From contig DATFRS010000346.1 in NCBI GenBank assembly GCA_035263065.1, positions 1 through 40,782 of the forward strand: a stretch of DNA of 40,782 nt, written 5' to 3'. Positions 1 through 8,672 of the stretch are shown piece by piece. Origin of the DNA: Dokdonella_A sp035263065. Its GTDB lineage: Bacteria; Pseudomonadota; Gammaproteobacteria; Xanthomonadales; Rhodanobacteraceae. How positions within the stretch are numbered: the first letter of the stretch is position 1; every line of letters begins with the position of its first letter. The notes under the pieces are model-generated. The model saw only the letters and a program-made list of their open reading frames with translations, searched no databases and was not told where the DNA came from. A program made the translations under genes and the position numbers.

Positions 1-1
1 C

Positions 2-1597
2 GGCGTCGGCGACTACTGCCTGCGCTGCCACACCCCGCGCGGCTGGCTGATGGGCCACGTCGTCAAGCCGGGCTTCGGCCCGCCGAACGATCCGGTCAAG
101 GGCGCCGCGGCATGCCTTCTCAACGGCGCCTACGACGCGCCCGACGACGTCAACAACGACATGGGCGGCGTGACCTGCCACTTCTGCCATCGCATGATGC
201 CGACCGGCCCCGGCGGCGAGCCGGGCTACACCGACAACGGCAATTTCTGGGTCGACGACGTCAGCTGCGCGAACACCGGCGGCGGTCCGCCGTGCCGGCG
301 CGGCCCGTACGCGTACACGGACGGCACCGCGCCGCCGCCGCACGAGTGGGACTATTCGGCGTACCACACCGAGAGCACGATCTGCGGCAACTGCCACAAC
401 GTCAGCACGCCGGACACGAGCAGCGGCCCCTTGAAGACGCTCAAGCTCGACGACGGCACCGACACCGGCCATCCGTTCCCGATCGAGCGCACGTTCGCCG
501 AGTGGCAGCAGAGCCAGTACGCGCAGGCGCCGGAGACGAGCTGCCAGAGCTGCCACATGCCGACGACGGAAGATCCCGAGGCGACGGCGTGCTCGTACCG
601 CATCAACAACCGCACCGGCAACATGCCCGTGCACGCGTTCGTCGGCGGCAACACCTGGGTGCCCGGCATCATCAAGGGCGAATACGGCGCGGGCCTCGAC
701 GCGAGCGGCACGCATCGCACCGAGTCGCTCGACCAGACCGTCGCGTGGGCGCGCGAGCTCCTCGGCACGGCGGCGAGCATCGATCCGGCGATCCAGAGCT
801 ACACGCCGCCGACGTCGACGACGGCGGGCTCGATGACGCTCTCGATCAAGGTGACGAACAACACCGGCCACAAGCTGCCGACCGGCTATTCCGAAGGCCG
901 CCGCATGTGGCTCAACGTGCAGGTGCGCGACGCGAACGGCGGCCTCGTGTTCGAGAGCGCCGCTTACGACGCCGCGACGGCCGAGCTGTCGCAGGATCCG
1001 CAGTCGCGCGTCTACGAAGTGCTGCAGGGCATCTGGAACTACCACGGCACGAACACCTGCAACATCGAGGACGCCGAGGGCGATCCGATGTTCCACTTCG
1101 TGCTCAACGACTGCATCGCGCGCGACAGCCGCATCCCGCCGCTCGGCTTCACGCCGGCGACCGCACAGGATCCGAACGGCTACGACCTGCGTCCGGTCGG
1201 CATCACGTACCCGGAAACCTCGCCGGGCTCGGGCGTGCTCGTCAACTACGACACGGCGGCGTACGCGCTGTCGGTGCCGCCCGGCACGGTCGGTCCGCTG
1301 ACCGCGACGGCGCGGCTCTACTACCAGACGTCGAGCAACTACTACATCCGCTTCCTGCGCAACGAAGCCGTCGAGAATGACTTTGCGGCGGAGAATGACA
1401 TGTGCAGCGGCGGGCCCAATCGGCCGTTCACGGTCGGGCCGCAGGGCCGCACGCGCGGGCAGTTCGTCTACGACCTCTGGGCCGGCGACCGCATCTTCGG
1501 CAGCGGCTTCGACGACGGCAATCCGCTGCCGCCCGACGGCTACGGCCGCTCGCCGCCGGAGCTCGTGCAGTTCGGCTCGGCGACGACGTCGCTGTAA
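2..1597 (+). CDS. Multihaem cytochrome c, exported (5' end outside window)
   Basis: The open frame runs in from the left edge, so the true start and signal peptide are missing. The first in-frame ATG, at 50, lies after a haem site and cannot be the start. Four CxxCH haem c motifs are visible: CLRCH (17-31), CHFCH (176-190), CGNCH (383-397) and CQSCH (542-556). More may lie upstream. The second half has the stretch TNNTGHKLPTGYSEGRR, which I recognise from C-terminal beta domains of large multihaem cytochromes. The likely role is periplasmic or extracellular electron transfer; the partner is unknown. Near the C-terminus is GDRIFGSGFD (1484-1513), the tag shared with three other exported proteins here. 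In this protein it is followed by 27 more residues instead of ending the chain. The next gene starts 344 bases downstream, so this is probably the end of a transcription unit. Confidence 0.85.
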   Translation, partial: GVGDYCLRCHTPRGWLMGHVVKPGFGPPNDPVKGAAACLLNGAYDAPDDVNNDMGGVTCHFCHRMMPTGPGGEPGYTDNGNFWVDDVSCANTGGGPPCRRGPYAYTDGTAPPPHEWDYSAYHTESTICGNCHNVSTPDTSSGPLKTLKLDDGTDTGHPFPIERTFAEWQQSQYAQAPETSCQSCHMPTTEDPEATACSYRINNRTGNMPVHAFVGGNTWVPGIIKGEYGAGLDASGTHRTESLDQTVAWARELLGTAASIDPAIQSYTPPTSTTAGSMTLSIKVTNNTGHKLPTGYSEGRRMWLNVQVRDANGGLVFESAAYDAATAELSQDPQSRVYEVLQGIWNYHGTNTCNIEDAEGDPMFHFVLNDCIARDSRIPPLGFTPATAQDPNGYDLRPVGITYPETSPGSGVLVNYDTAAYALSVPPGTVGPLTATARLYYQTSSNYYIRFLRNEAVENDFAAENDMCSGGPNRPFTVGPQGRTRGQFVYDLWAGDRIFGSGFDDGNPLPPDGYGRSPPELVQFGSATTSL

Positions 1598-1941
1598 ACA
1601 ATCGGCTCATGCAACCGGCTGCGCGCCGCCAATGGCGCGCAGCAGCGCAACAAAAACGTCATCGCGGGGCGCGCTGCCGGCTCGCCCCGCGGGCCCCGCG
1701 CCGTACCGGCATCGCTGCGGCGCTTTACATTTCTTTACCGCAAAAACAGGCGTTTGCGGGCACGGCCTTACGTGCGGCTAGTGACCGTCGAGCCCGGTCC
1801 CGAGCACCGGTCCGGACATCGCCCGGAACCCTGCGCCATTCATGTTGCGTCGCATGATTCGGGTCGCCGGACCCATGATAGATTCCGCCGGTTAGTCCAT
1901 CGGGACGTCGCGACCGTCGTTCCTCACTCTGGGGGTGAAGC
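1598..1941. other. Intergenic region with hairpins, upstream of an exported-protein gene
   Basis: No convincing gene lies in these 344 bases. They hold three inverted repeats. The first is CTGCGCGCC/GGCGCGCAG (1619-1642, 6-base loop), 21 bases after the cytochrome stop. The second is CGCGGGGCG/CGCCCCGCG (1663-1691, 11-base loop). The third is GGGTC-GCCG-GACCC (1861-1874), which sits 68 bases before the next start codon, where an operator could be. An AT-richer patch with two TTTAC copies (1724-1738) stands out from the GC-rich surroundings. I could not fit a good sigma-70 promoter. The ribosome binding site GGGGGTGA (1931-1938) precedes the ATG at 1942. Confidence 0.5.
1619..1642 (+). terminator. 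Possible terminator hairpin after the cytochrome gene
   Basis: A perfect 9-bp stem with a 6-base loop lies just after the stop codon at 1597. No U-run follows on the plus strand; the downstream sequence is A-rich (CAACAAAAAC). If it terminates, it is not a textbook intrinsic terminator. Confidence 0.35.
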
Positions 1942-3954
1942 ATGATCGTTCGGGTTAGCACGCTCGCGCTTGCGTGCGCGTTGGGTTTGTCCGCGACCGC
2001 GCACGCGGGAGTGATCGACAAGGCACGAGAGGCCGAAGCGGCCTCGCATCAGACCTGGTCCGCCTGGGGCGGCGACATCGGCGTCCGCTGGAATCGCGAG
2101 CTCCTCGGCAACATCGGCGTGCGCATCGAGGCGTCGCCGGCGGCACAGATCCCCGGCCGCAACCTGCGCGGGCACGAATGGTTCCAGGTGCGCGAGGCCG
2201 GCGGCCTCGCGTTCACCGTCAAGAACGGATCGATGCAGCAGTTCACCGGCGGCTCGCTGCAGATGCGCGGCGGCTACGTGCTCAAGCTCGCCGATGGCAG
2301 CAGCATCGACCTTCGCGATCTTTCGTTCCGCATCCGCGCCGACGATCCGCGCGTGCTCGATGCGGTCAGCGGCGACGGCAAGGCGTGGTTCTACACCGAC
2401 CGCGTGATGTTCGAGCTCGCCGACAACAGCAGGACGCTGGCAATCCGCGCGGCGGACCTGCGCATCGCGCCGGCCCTCGCATCGCGCATCGGCCGGCCGG
2501 AAGCGGCGAACTGGGAAGTCGCCGACCTCATGCTCAACACCTCGATCCACATCGAGGGCGAGGACGTCGTCGAGGGCGGTACCTGCGATCCGTATCCGTG
2601 GCCCGGCGCGAACGTCGGGGGCGTGCCCGGCGAGATCTACAAGGCCGACCTCTTCATGCAGGCGATCTTCTTCGATCCGGTCGGCTGCCAGAGCTGCGAT
2701 GGCCCCGGCGGCGCCAACGACGGCACCGTGTCGTGGGCGCCGAGCTCGACGCTCAAGAACAACGTCAACAACGGCACGCTCGAGGAGACGATCCCGGGCG
2801 ATCCGCTCGGCACGAGCGCGGCGCTCTACACCGGCTACATCGCGTGGTGGACGAAGTTCACGGGCGATCCGCCGCTCTACAACCCGCCGTACAAGAACGA
2901 CCAGCATCCGTTCCTGATCTGGAACCTCTACCGCTTCAACGCCGACGGCAGCATCGAGCAGATCGGCCGCTCGGGCGTCAAGCACGCGTTCGTCAGCGTC
3001 AACGTCGGCTGCCTCGACAGCTGCGACCACATGGGCGGTCACGCGCTCGGCCGCGGCTGCGGCGACACGTACGGCACCGGCAACAACGACAGCCCGTGGG
3101 ACATGGCGCCGCGCACCGAGATCGTGCCGGCGGCAGGCATCTGGGGCCGCTGCGGCTCGATCTTCGATCCGGATTGCACCGGCAACTACGCGGTGCAGGA
3201 CGGCGGCAACGATTCGTGGACGCAGCGCCTCAAGTCGCACGAGTCGCAGGTCGATCCCACGGCGAATCCCGGCGCGACGTACATGATGGATTCCTGGTAC
3301 ATCGCGCGCCAGGACATCAACATCTACAACTCGATGGCGACGGTCACCGGCACGCCGCACTATTCGAGCAACCAGTGGGCCTTCAGCGGACAGACGAACT
3401 TCCGCCTCGGCGCGGCGATCGACCGCTGGGTCGATCCGACCAATCCGCCGGCGAACTCGATGAACACCGAGATCGCCGTGAACGAAGGCCACGCCAAGGT
3501 CGCCGTCAAGGTCACCGACAACGGCGACGGCACCTGGCGCTACGACTACGCGGTCATGAACTTCGACTACGCCCGTGCGACGATCGAAGGCGCGGACGCG
3601 GGTCCCGATCCGCGCGTCGTCGACAACAAGGGCTTCGACAGCTTCTCGGTTCCGGCCGGCGGCACGATCAGCGCGACGCGCTTCAGCAACGGCATGATCG
3701 ACGGCACCGGCATGTGGACCGAAGCGAACGCCAACGGCGCGATCACGTGGACCGCGCCGGACGGCGGCACGCTCGACTGGGGCACGATGTACTCGTACTC
3801 GCTCACCACGAGTGCGCCCCCGGTCGCCGGCAATGCGACGCTGCATGTCGCGAAGGCGGGCACGCCGGCGTCGTTCGACGTCGCAACGCTGGTTCCGGGA
3901 TCGACTGAACCCACCGACCGCGTGTTCGCCAATGGGTTCGATCCGGTTCCGTGA
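1942..3954 (+). CDS. Exported cysteine-rich protein of unknown function, C-terminal GFD tag (paralogue A)
   Basis: This is a 670-residue protein with a signal peptide (cleavage predicted after AHA, residue 22). I recognise the central region only as an uncharacterised exported family with the signature QIGxSxxKHxF and clustered cysteines. It has CDPYPWP (C215), a CxxC at 249/252 in GCQSCDGPGG, HPFLIWN (H322), and KHAF (H348), followed by GCLDSC and GCGDTYG. The conserved Cys and His suggest disulfides or metal binding, but no catalytic role can be assigned. The chain ends DRVFANGFDPVP (tag at 3916-3942). The neighbour at 4066-6033 is a full-length tandem paralogue that lacks this ending. The start is supported by GGGGGTGA four bases before the ATG and by the signal peptide. 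Confidence 0.8.
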   Translation: MIVRVSTLALACALGLSATAHAGVIDKAREAEAASHQTWSAWGGDIGVRWNRELLGNIGVRIEASPAAQIPGRNLRGHEWFQVREAGGLAFTVKNGSMQQFTGGSLQMRGGYVLKLADGSSIDLRDLSFRIRADDPRVLDAVSGDGKAWFYTDRVMFELADNSRTLAIRAADLRIAPALASRIGRPEAANWEVADLMLNTSIHIEGEDVVEGGTCDPYPWPGANVGGVPGEIYKADLFMQAIFFDPVGCQSCDGPGGANDGTVSWAPSSTLKNNVNNGTLEETIPGDPLGTSAALYTGYIAWWTKFTGDPPLYNPPYKNDQHPFLIWNLYRFNADGSIEQIGRSGVKHAFVSVNVGCLDSCDHMGGHALGRGCGDTYGTGNNDSPWDMAPRTEIVPAAGIWGRCGSIFDPDCTGNYAVQDGGNDSWTQRLKSHESQVDPTANPGATYMMDSWYIARQDINIYNSMATVTGTPHYSSNQWAFSGQTNFRLGAAIDRWVDPTNPPANSMNTEIAVNEGHAKVAVKVTDNGDGTWRYDYAVMNFDYARATIEGADAGPDPRVVDNKGFDSFSVPAGGTISATRFSNGMIDGTGMWTEANANGAITWTAPDGGTLDWGTMYSYSLTTSAPPVAGNATLHVAKAGTPASFDVATLVPGSTEPTDRVFANGFDPVP

Positions 3955-4065
3955 CAAGAACCGCAGTCGGCTGCGCGGTGACGGCTAGCATGTTCGCCCA
4001 CCGCGCAACCGGTTCGTCACCTTCGACCGGCCTTCCGTTGTTTCACTGAACTCGGGGTAATGAAG

Positions 4066-6033
4066 ATGAAGCTTCACGCACTGGCTTTGTTCATTGCGGC
4101 CGCGATCGTTCCCGCGGCCAACGCAGGCGTCATCGATCGCGCACAGGCGCAAGGCACCCCCGCGACGGCGACATGGTCCGCCTGGGGCGGCCAGATCGGC
4201 CTGCGCTGGAATCACGATCTGCTCGGCAATCTCGGCATGACGCTCGGCAAGGCGCCGACGGCGCGGCTCGCGACGCAGGACTGGCGCCATCACGAGTGGT
4301 TCGAGCTGCGCCAGAGCGGCGGCCTGCAGTTCACGGTCGCGAACTCGGCGCTGCGGCAGTTCACCGGCGGCTCCGTGCAGATGCGCGGCGGCTTCGAGCT
4401 CAAGCTTCGCGACGGCAGCACGATTGACCTCCGCGACCTGACGCTGCGCGCGCGCACCGACGGCAGCAACGTCCTCGACGTCGTCTCCGGCGACGGCAGC
4501 GTGTGGCTGTACAGCGACAGCCTGATGTTCCGTCTCGCCGATAACGATCGCGGCCTCGAGATCGTCTCGGCGAACATCCGGATGAGCTCGGCGCTCGCCA
4601 ACCGCATCGGCGTGCCCGAGGCGGCCGGCTGGAACCTCGGCGACATCGCAATGAACACGCAGATCTTCGTGCAGGGCGTCGACAACGCGCCCGATCGCGT
4701 CTGCAGTCCGTATCCGTGGCCCGACGTCGCGGTGCCGGGCGTGCCGGGCGCCGTGTACAAGGCCGATCTCTTCATGCAGGCGACGCAGTACGATCCGGTC
4801 GGCTGCCAGGGCTGCGACGGCCCCGGCGGCGCCGACGGCATCGCCAGCATCGCGCCCAACTCGACGCTGCGCAACAACGTCAACGACGGCACCGCGCAGC
4901 CGACGATCCCGGGCGATCCCAACGGCACGAGCTCGAACCTCTACACCGCCAACGTCGCCTGGCACCAGATGTTCAGCGGCGTCAACGATCCGTACGGCAA
5001 CGACCAGCATCCGTTCCTGATCTGGAACATGTACCGCTTCAACCCCGACGGCAGCATCGAGCAGATCGGCCGCTCGGGCGTCAAGCACGCGTTCCTGACG
5101 ATCAACGCGGGCTGCCTCGACAGCTGCAACAACTTCGACTCGCTCGGCCGCGGCTGCGGCGACACCTACGGCAGCGGCAACAACGACAGCCCGTGGGACA
5201 TGGGCCCGCGCTCGGAGATCGTGCCGGCGACCGGCATCTGGGGCCGCTGCGGCTCGATCTGGGATGCGCCGTGCTCGGGCACGCAGCACGACAACGGCAA
5301 CTCGTCGTGGTCGCAGCGCATGAAGGTGCACGAGTCGCAGATCGATCCGGCCGCGAACGCCGGCGCGACGTACATGATGGAGTCCTGGTACATCGCGCGC
5401 GACGACACCAACATCTACAACTCGATGGGCACGATCACCGGCACGCCGCACTGGTCCGGCGGCACCTGGTCGCTGACGGGGCAGGCCAACTTCAAGCTCG
5501 GTCCGGCCGTCGACAAGTGGGTCAGCCCGACCGCGCCGCCGCCGAACTCGATGAACACCGAGCTCGCGGTGACCGAGGGCCACGCCAAGCTCGCCGTCAA
5601 GGCGACCGACCTCGGCGGCGGCAGCTGGCGCTACGACTATGCGGTCGAGAACGTCGACTTCGCGCGTGCGGTCACGCAGCCGCCCGCGAACGGTCCCGAT
5701 CCGCGCGTGCTCAGCAACAAGGGCTTCGACTCGTTCAGCGTGCCGATCCCGGCCGGCGCCAACGTCACCGCGACGTCGTTCCGCGACGGCGACCTTGAGG
5801 CCAACAACAACTGGTCGACCTCGACGTCGGGCGGATCGGTCACGTGGCGTGCGATGGCGCGCCCGGTGATCTCGCCGACCGCGCCGCGCGGACAGACGCT
5901 CGACTGGGGCTCGATGTTCGTGTTCTCGGTCACCGTCAACCGCGCGCCGGGCAACGGCAGCGGCGCGCTGCATGTGGCGACGTCCGGATCGCCGGCGTCG
6001 TACAACGTCGCGACGCTGATCCCGGCGAACTGA
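4066..6033 (+). CDS. Exported cysteine-rich protein of unknown function, no tag (paralogue B)
   Basis: This is a 655-residue protein and tandem paralogue of the preceding gene along its whole length. The mature proteins begin alike (GVIDKA and GVIDRA). Shared blocks include SAWGG, PYPWP, the CxxC in GCQGCDGPGG, QHPFLIWN, IEQIGRSGVKHAF, GCLDSC, GNNDSPWDM, IWGRCGSI and GFDSFSVP. The signal peptide ends near ANA (residue 20). The two proteins stay aligned up to VATLVP / VATLIP. Paralogue B then stops after AN, whereas A continues into the GFD tag. I chose the ATG at 4066 over 4060 because the GGGG at 4054-4057 is only two bases from 4060 but well spaced from 4066, and this matches the leader of paralogue A. 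Function is unknown. A strong terminator follows. Confidence 0.8.
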   Translation: MKLHALALFIAAAIVPAANAGVIDRAQAQGTPATATWSAWGGQIGLRWNHDLLGNLGMTLGKAPTARLATQDWRHHEWFELRQSGGLQFTVANSALRQFTGGSVQMRGGFELKLRDGSTIDLRDLTLRARTDGSNVLDVVSGDGSVWLYSDSLMFRLADNDRGLEIVSANIRMSSALANRIGVPEAAGWNLGDIAMNTQIFVQGVDNAPDRVCSPYPWPDVAVPGVPGAVYKADLFMQATQYDPVGCQGCDGPGGADGIASIAPNSTLRNNVNDGTAQPTIPGDPNGTSSNLYTANVAWHQMFSGVNDPYGNDQHPFLIWNMYRFNPDGSIEQIGRSGVKHAFLTINAGCLDSCNNFDSLGRGCGDTYGSGNNDSPWDMGPRSEIVPATGIWGRCGSIWDAPCSGTQHDNGNSSWSQRMKVHESQIDPAANAGATYMMESWYIARDDTNIYNSMGTITGTPHWSGGTWSLTGQANFKLGPAVDKWVSPTAPPPNSMNTELAVTEGHAKLAVKATDLGGGSWRYDYAVENVDFARAVTQPPANGPDPRVLSNKGFDSFSVPIPAGANVTATSFRDGDLEANNNWSTSTSGGSVTWRAMARPVISPTAPRGQTLDWGSMFVFSVTVNRAPGNGSGALHVATSGSPASYNVATLIPAN

Positions 6034-6075
6034 CGAGGCACCGCGGCGCCGCTCCGCGCCGCACGTGGAAACTCG

Positions 6076-6110
6076 GCCCGCGCGTTGCAAGACGCGCGGG
6101 CTTTTTCTTT
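6076..6110 (+). terminator. Rho-independent terminator after the tandem paralogues
   Basis: A perfect 10-bp stem, GCCCGCGCGT/ACGCGCGGGC, with loop TGCAAG is followed by TTTTTCTTT. This is a textbook intrinsic terminator for plus-strand transcription. It sits 42 bases after the stop of paralogue B and 8 bases before the end of the convergent acylase gene. Confidence 0.93.
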
Positions 6111-6118
6111 GCGTGCGG

Positions 6119-8488
6119 TCAGCGCGGCTCGAACGTCAGCGTGTGCTCGGCCGGTCCCGGCAGGAACGGCGTCGGCTTGCCCGCGGCCCAGTCCGCATGA
6201 CCCGCACCGTAGTAGGGCGAGAGCGGATGCCCGCTCTGTCCGCCGGCGAGCATGAAGTAGCCGTGCGCTTCGTCGCCCGGCGCGACCGCGAAGCGCTCGG
6301 ACGCGCCGAACGTCGGGCTCTGCACGCGCGGCATGTCGCGATCGCCGGGCAGCTCGTCGGGCGGCATGTCGAGCTTCCTGGCGAGGAAGCGCGGCAATGC
6401 GCTCGACAGCGGATGCGCGATGCGCATCGTGTTGCGCTCGCCCCAGGTGCGCGCGGCAATGCCGCCCGGCTGCTTGTCGAGGTTCGCCGCCGCGCGATCG
6501 GCGCACGCGATCAGGAACGCATCCCAGTCCGCGTAGCCCGGCGGCAAAAGATGCGCCGGCCGCTCGCGCAGGAGCTGCCACACCGCGTGCTCGCCCTGCG
6601 CGAGGTACGGCATCGCGAAATCGGGAAACTTCATGCGCACCTTCGCCGCGAACGCATCGAGCACGGCGTCGACGACTTCGCCGCGCCACGCCTTCACGAC
6701 GCGATAGCCGACCGAATCGATCGACGCGTGCCCGCTCCATTCGGCGAGCGCCTTCGAGAGCGCCTCGTGCTGCGCGCTCTTCGGCGCACGATTGAGCTCG
6801 AGCGCGAGGAGCTCCTTCCAGCGATCGAGGAACAGCGCGCGATCGTCGAGCTGGATCTCGAGCATGTCGGCCGGCGCGAATTTCTCGCGCGCGCGCAAGT
6901 CGTCGCGGATCTGCCGCGCCCGCGCGCCGATGTCGTAGCCGCCGTCGCCGACCGTCGCGAGCCACGGCGCCTCGGTGACGCGCTGGTTGGCGGTCCACAG
7001 GCGCTGCCACGGCGGATTGGCGATCAGCGGATGGTCCTTGGCATCGAGCCAGCCGTCCCAGCCGGTGCCGGGCTGCGTCCAGTCGGCCGGGAGATGCGCG
7101 TCGTAATCGCCGCTCCGCTTCGCCAGATTGCCGGCGATCGTCCACGCGATGTTGCCGTTGCGGTCGCCGACGACGAAATTTTGCGGCGGCACGCCCGCGG
7201 CCTGCGCGATCGCGACCGCTTCGTCGGCGGTCTCGGCGAGCTCGAGCCGCTGCAATCCGAAGTTGAACGCGCCGGGCTGCTGCGCGGTCCAGGCCAGCGC
7301 GAGCGGCGTGCCGTCGGTGTCCTTGCCGATGATCGGGCCCCACTCGGTGTCCTCGACGGCGAGCTTCACGTCGTCGCCGCCGTGCACGCGGATGATCTCT
7401 TCGTGCTTCTCGATCGGCCGGAAGCCGTCTGACGTCTTGTATTGGTCCGGATGCGCGGGATCGCGCTCCACGCGCACCCAGTCGGTCGTGTCGGCGTATG
7501 CGTTCGTGAAGCCCCAGGCCACCTGCGTGTTGCTTCCGGCGATGATCGCCGGCGTGCCGGGCAGGCTCGCGCCGCTCACGTCGACCGTGCGGCCGGCGCG
7601 GCGCGGATTCGGAAAGATCGCGCGTGCGCGGAACCAGAGGCCCGGCACGCGCAGGTCGAGATGCATGTCGTTGGCGACGAGCGCCGCGCCGCCGGCGAGC
7701 GCGCCCGTCACGGCGAAGCTGCTGCTGCCCGGCGTATTGCGATCCGCACGCTCGCTCGATTTCAGGAGCTTCGGATCGAGCGCGTGCAGATCGAGATCGT
7801 CTCTCGGCGGCGTCGCCGGCCATTCGAGCGGCGGTCCCGCGATCGGCGCATCCCACGAGCCGCCCATCGCAGTCAGGAACTTGTACGCCGACTCCGGCAG
7901 CGCCGCGTGCATCGCCGCGAACGCGAGCTCGCGCTTGTTCTCGGCATCGTTGAGCGTGAACGCCATCGCCCCGACGACGAGCGGCGTGTCCTCGTCCTGC
8001 CACGGCGCCGGCGTCGAGCGCGTCAGGAGATACGGAAACGGCCGCACCGACAGCGCGGCGAGACCCGCGTTGACGCCGTCGCGATAGGCGGCGAGCTCGT
8101 CGCGATCGTCCGCGCTGAGCTTAGCGATCGCCTCGTGCGCCCGCGCGCGCATGCGATGCGCCCGCGCGATGCGGTCGGTCGGCAGCGCAAGCGTGCCGAA
8201 GAGCTCGGCGAGCTCGCCGGCGGCGCGGCGGCGCAGGAGGTCCATCTCGAAGAAGCGCTCCTGCGCGTGCACGTAGCCGAGCGTCCAGGTGAGGTCGCGG
8301 CGGTTTTCGGCATGGATTGTCACGGTGCCGTTGTGGTCGCGTTCGACGGTCACCGGCTTCGAAAGAGCGGCCGCCTGCACGACGCCGTCGTACTGCGGCA
8401 GGCTGGCGCGGAGCGCGAAATAGGCGCCCGCCGACGCCAGTGCGAGCAGGACGAGGGCGACGGCGAGCACGCGAACGATGCGGCGCAC
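6119..8488 (-). CDS. Penicillin acylase (S45) family N-terminal nucleophile hydrolase
   Basis: This family cleaves amide bonds (beta-lactam side chains, acyl-homoserine lactones, other N-acyl compounds). The precursor self-cleaves into alpha and beta chains in the periplasm. Here an N-terminal hydrophobic segment acts as signal or anchor (LAVALVLLALASAGAYFAL). An alpha domain contains ERDHNGTVTI and GYVHAQERFFEMDLLRR. The junction is GSSSFAV, with the predicted nucleophile Ser255 right after the Gly. The beta-chain motif GSNTQVAWGFTN follows. The 789-residue length is normal for the family. The frame stays open upstream to an ATG at 8578, but I prefer the GTG at 8488. It has GAGGAA nine bases upstream and puts the hydrophobic segment at the N-terminus. 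The substrate cannot be told from sequence; acyl-homoserine lactone quenching is one possibility. Confidence 0.88.
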   Translation of the reverse strand: MRRIVRVLAVALVLLALASAGAYFALRASLPQYDGVVQAAALSKPVTVERDHNGTVTIHAENRRDLTWTLGYVHAQERFFEMDLLRRRAAGELAELFGTLALPTDRIARAHRMRARAHEAIAKLSADDRDELAAYRDGVNAGLAALSVRPFPYLLTRSTPAPWQDEDTPLVVGAMAFTLNDAENKRELAFAAMHAALPESAYKFLTAMGGSWDAPIAGPPLEWPATPPRDDLDLHALDPKLLKSSERADRNTPGSSSFAVTGALAGGAALVANDMHLDLRVPGLWFRARAIFPNPRRAGRTVDVSGASLPGTPAIIAGSNTQVAWGFTNAYADTTDWVRVERDPAHPDQYKTSDGFRPIEKHEEIIRVHGGDDVKLAVEDTEWGPIIGKDTDGTPLALAWTAQQPGAFNFGLQRLELAETADEAVAIAQAAGVPPQNFVVGDRNGNIAWTIAGNLAKRSGDYDAHLPADWTQPGTGWDGWLDAKDHPLIANPPWQRLWTANQRVTEAPWLATVGDGGYDIGARARQIRDDLRAREKFAPADMLEIQLDDRALFLDRWKELLALELNRAPKSAQHEALSKALAEWSGHASIDSVGYRVVKAWRGEVVDAVLDAFAAKVRMKFPDFAMPYLAQGEHAVWQLLRERPAHLLPPGYADWDAFLIACADRAAANLDKQPGGIAARTWGERNTMRIAHPLSSALPRFLARKLDMPPDELPGDRDMPRVQSPTFGASERFAVAPGDEAHGYFMLAGGQSGHPLSPYYGAGHADWAAGKPTPFLPGPAEHTLTFEPR

Positions 8489-8672
8489 TGGGTGGTATTC
8501 CTCATTTGCAGCGAAGGCGCGATCTTGCCGCATCGCCTGCGCGCGAGTCACGCGCAGAGTGCGACGGCGGTCGCGCAAATCCTGCTCGCTTTGCGTGTGC
8601 TTGGCGGATCGCGCCGCCTAATTTCGTATCGATCCGGTGGGCGGCGCAACGTGCCGCATCGGAATCTTCGCC

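Noticed and set aside
1924..3957. A 677-codon open frame on the minus strand opposite paralogue A, with a similar one opposite paralogue B (3985-6090)
   Set aside because: Both are rich in Arg, Ala, Val and Asp, have no signal or recognisable domain, and resemble each other only because the plus-strand genes are paralogues. They are GC-rich antisense shadows.
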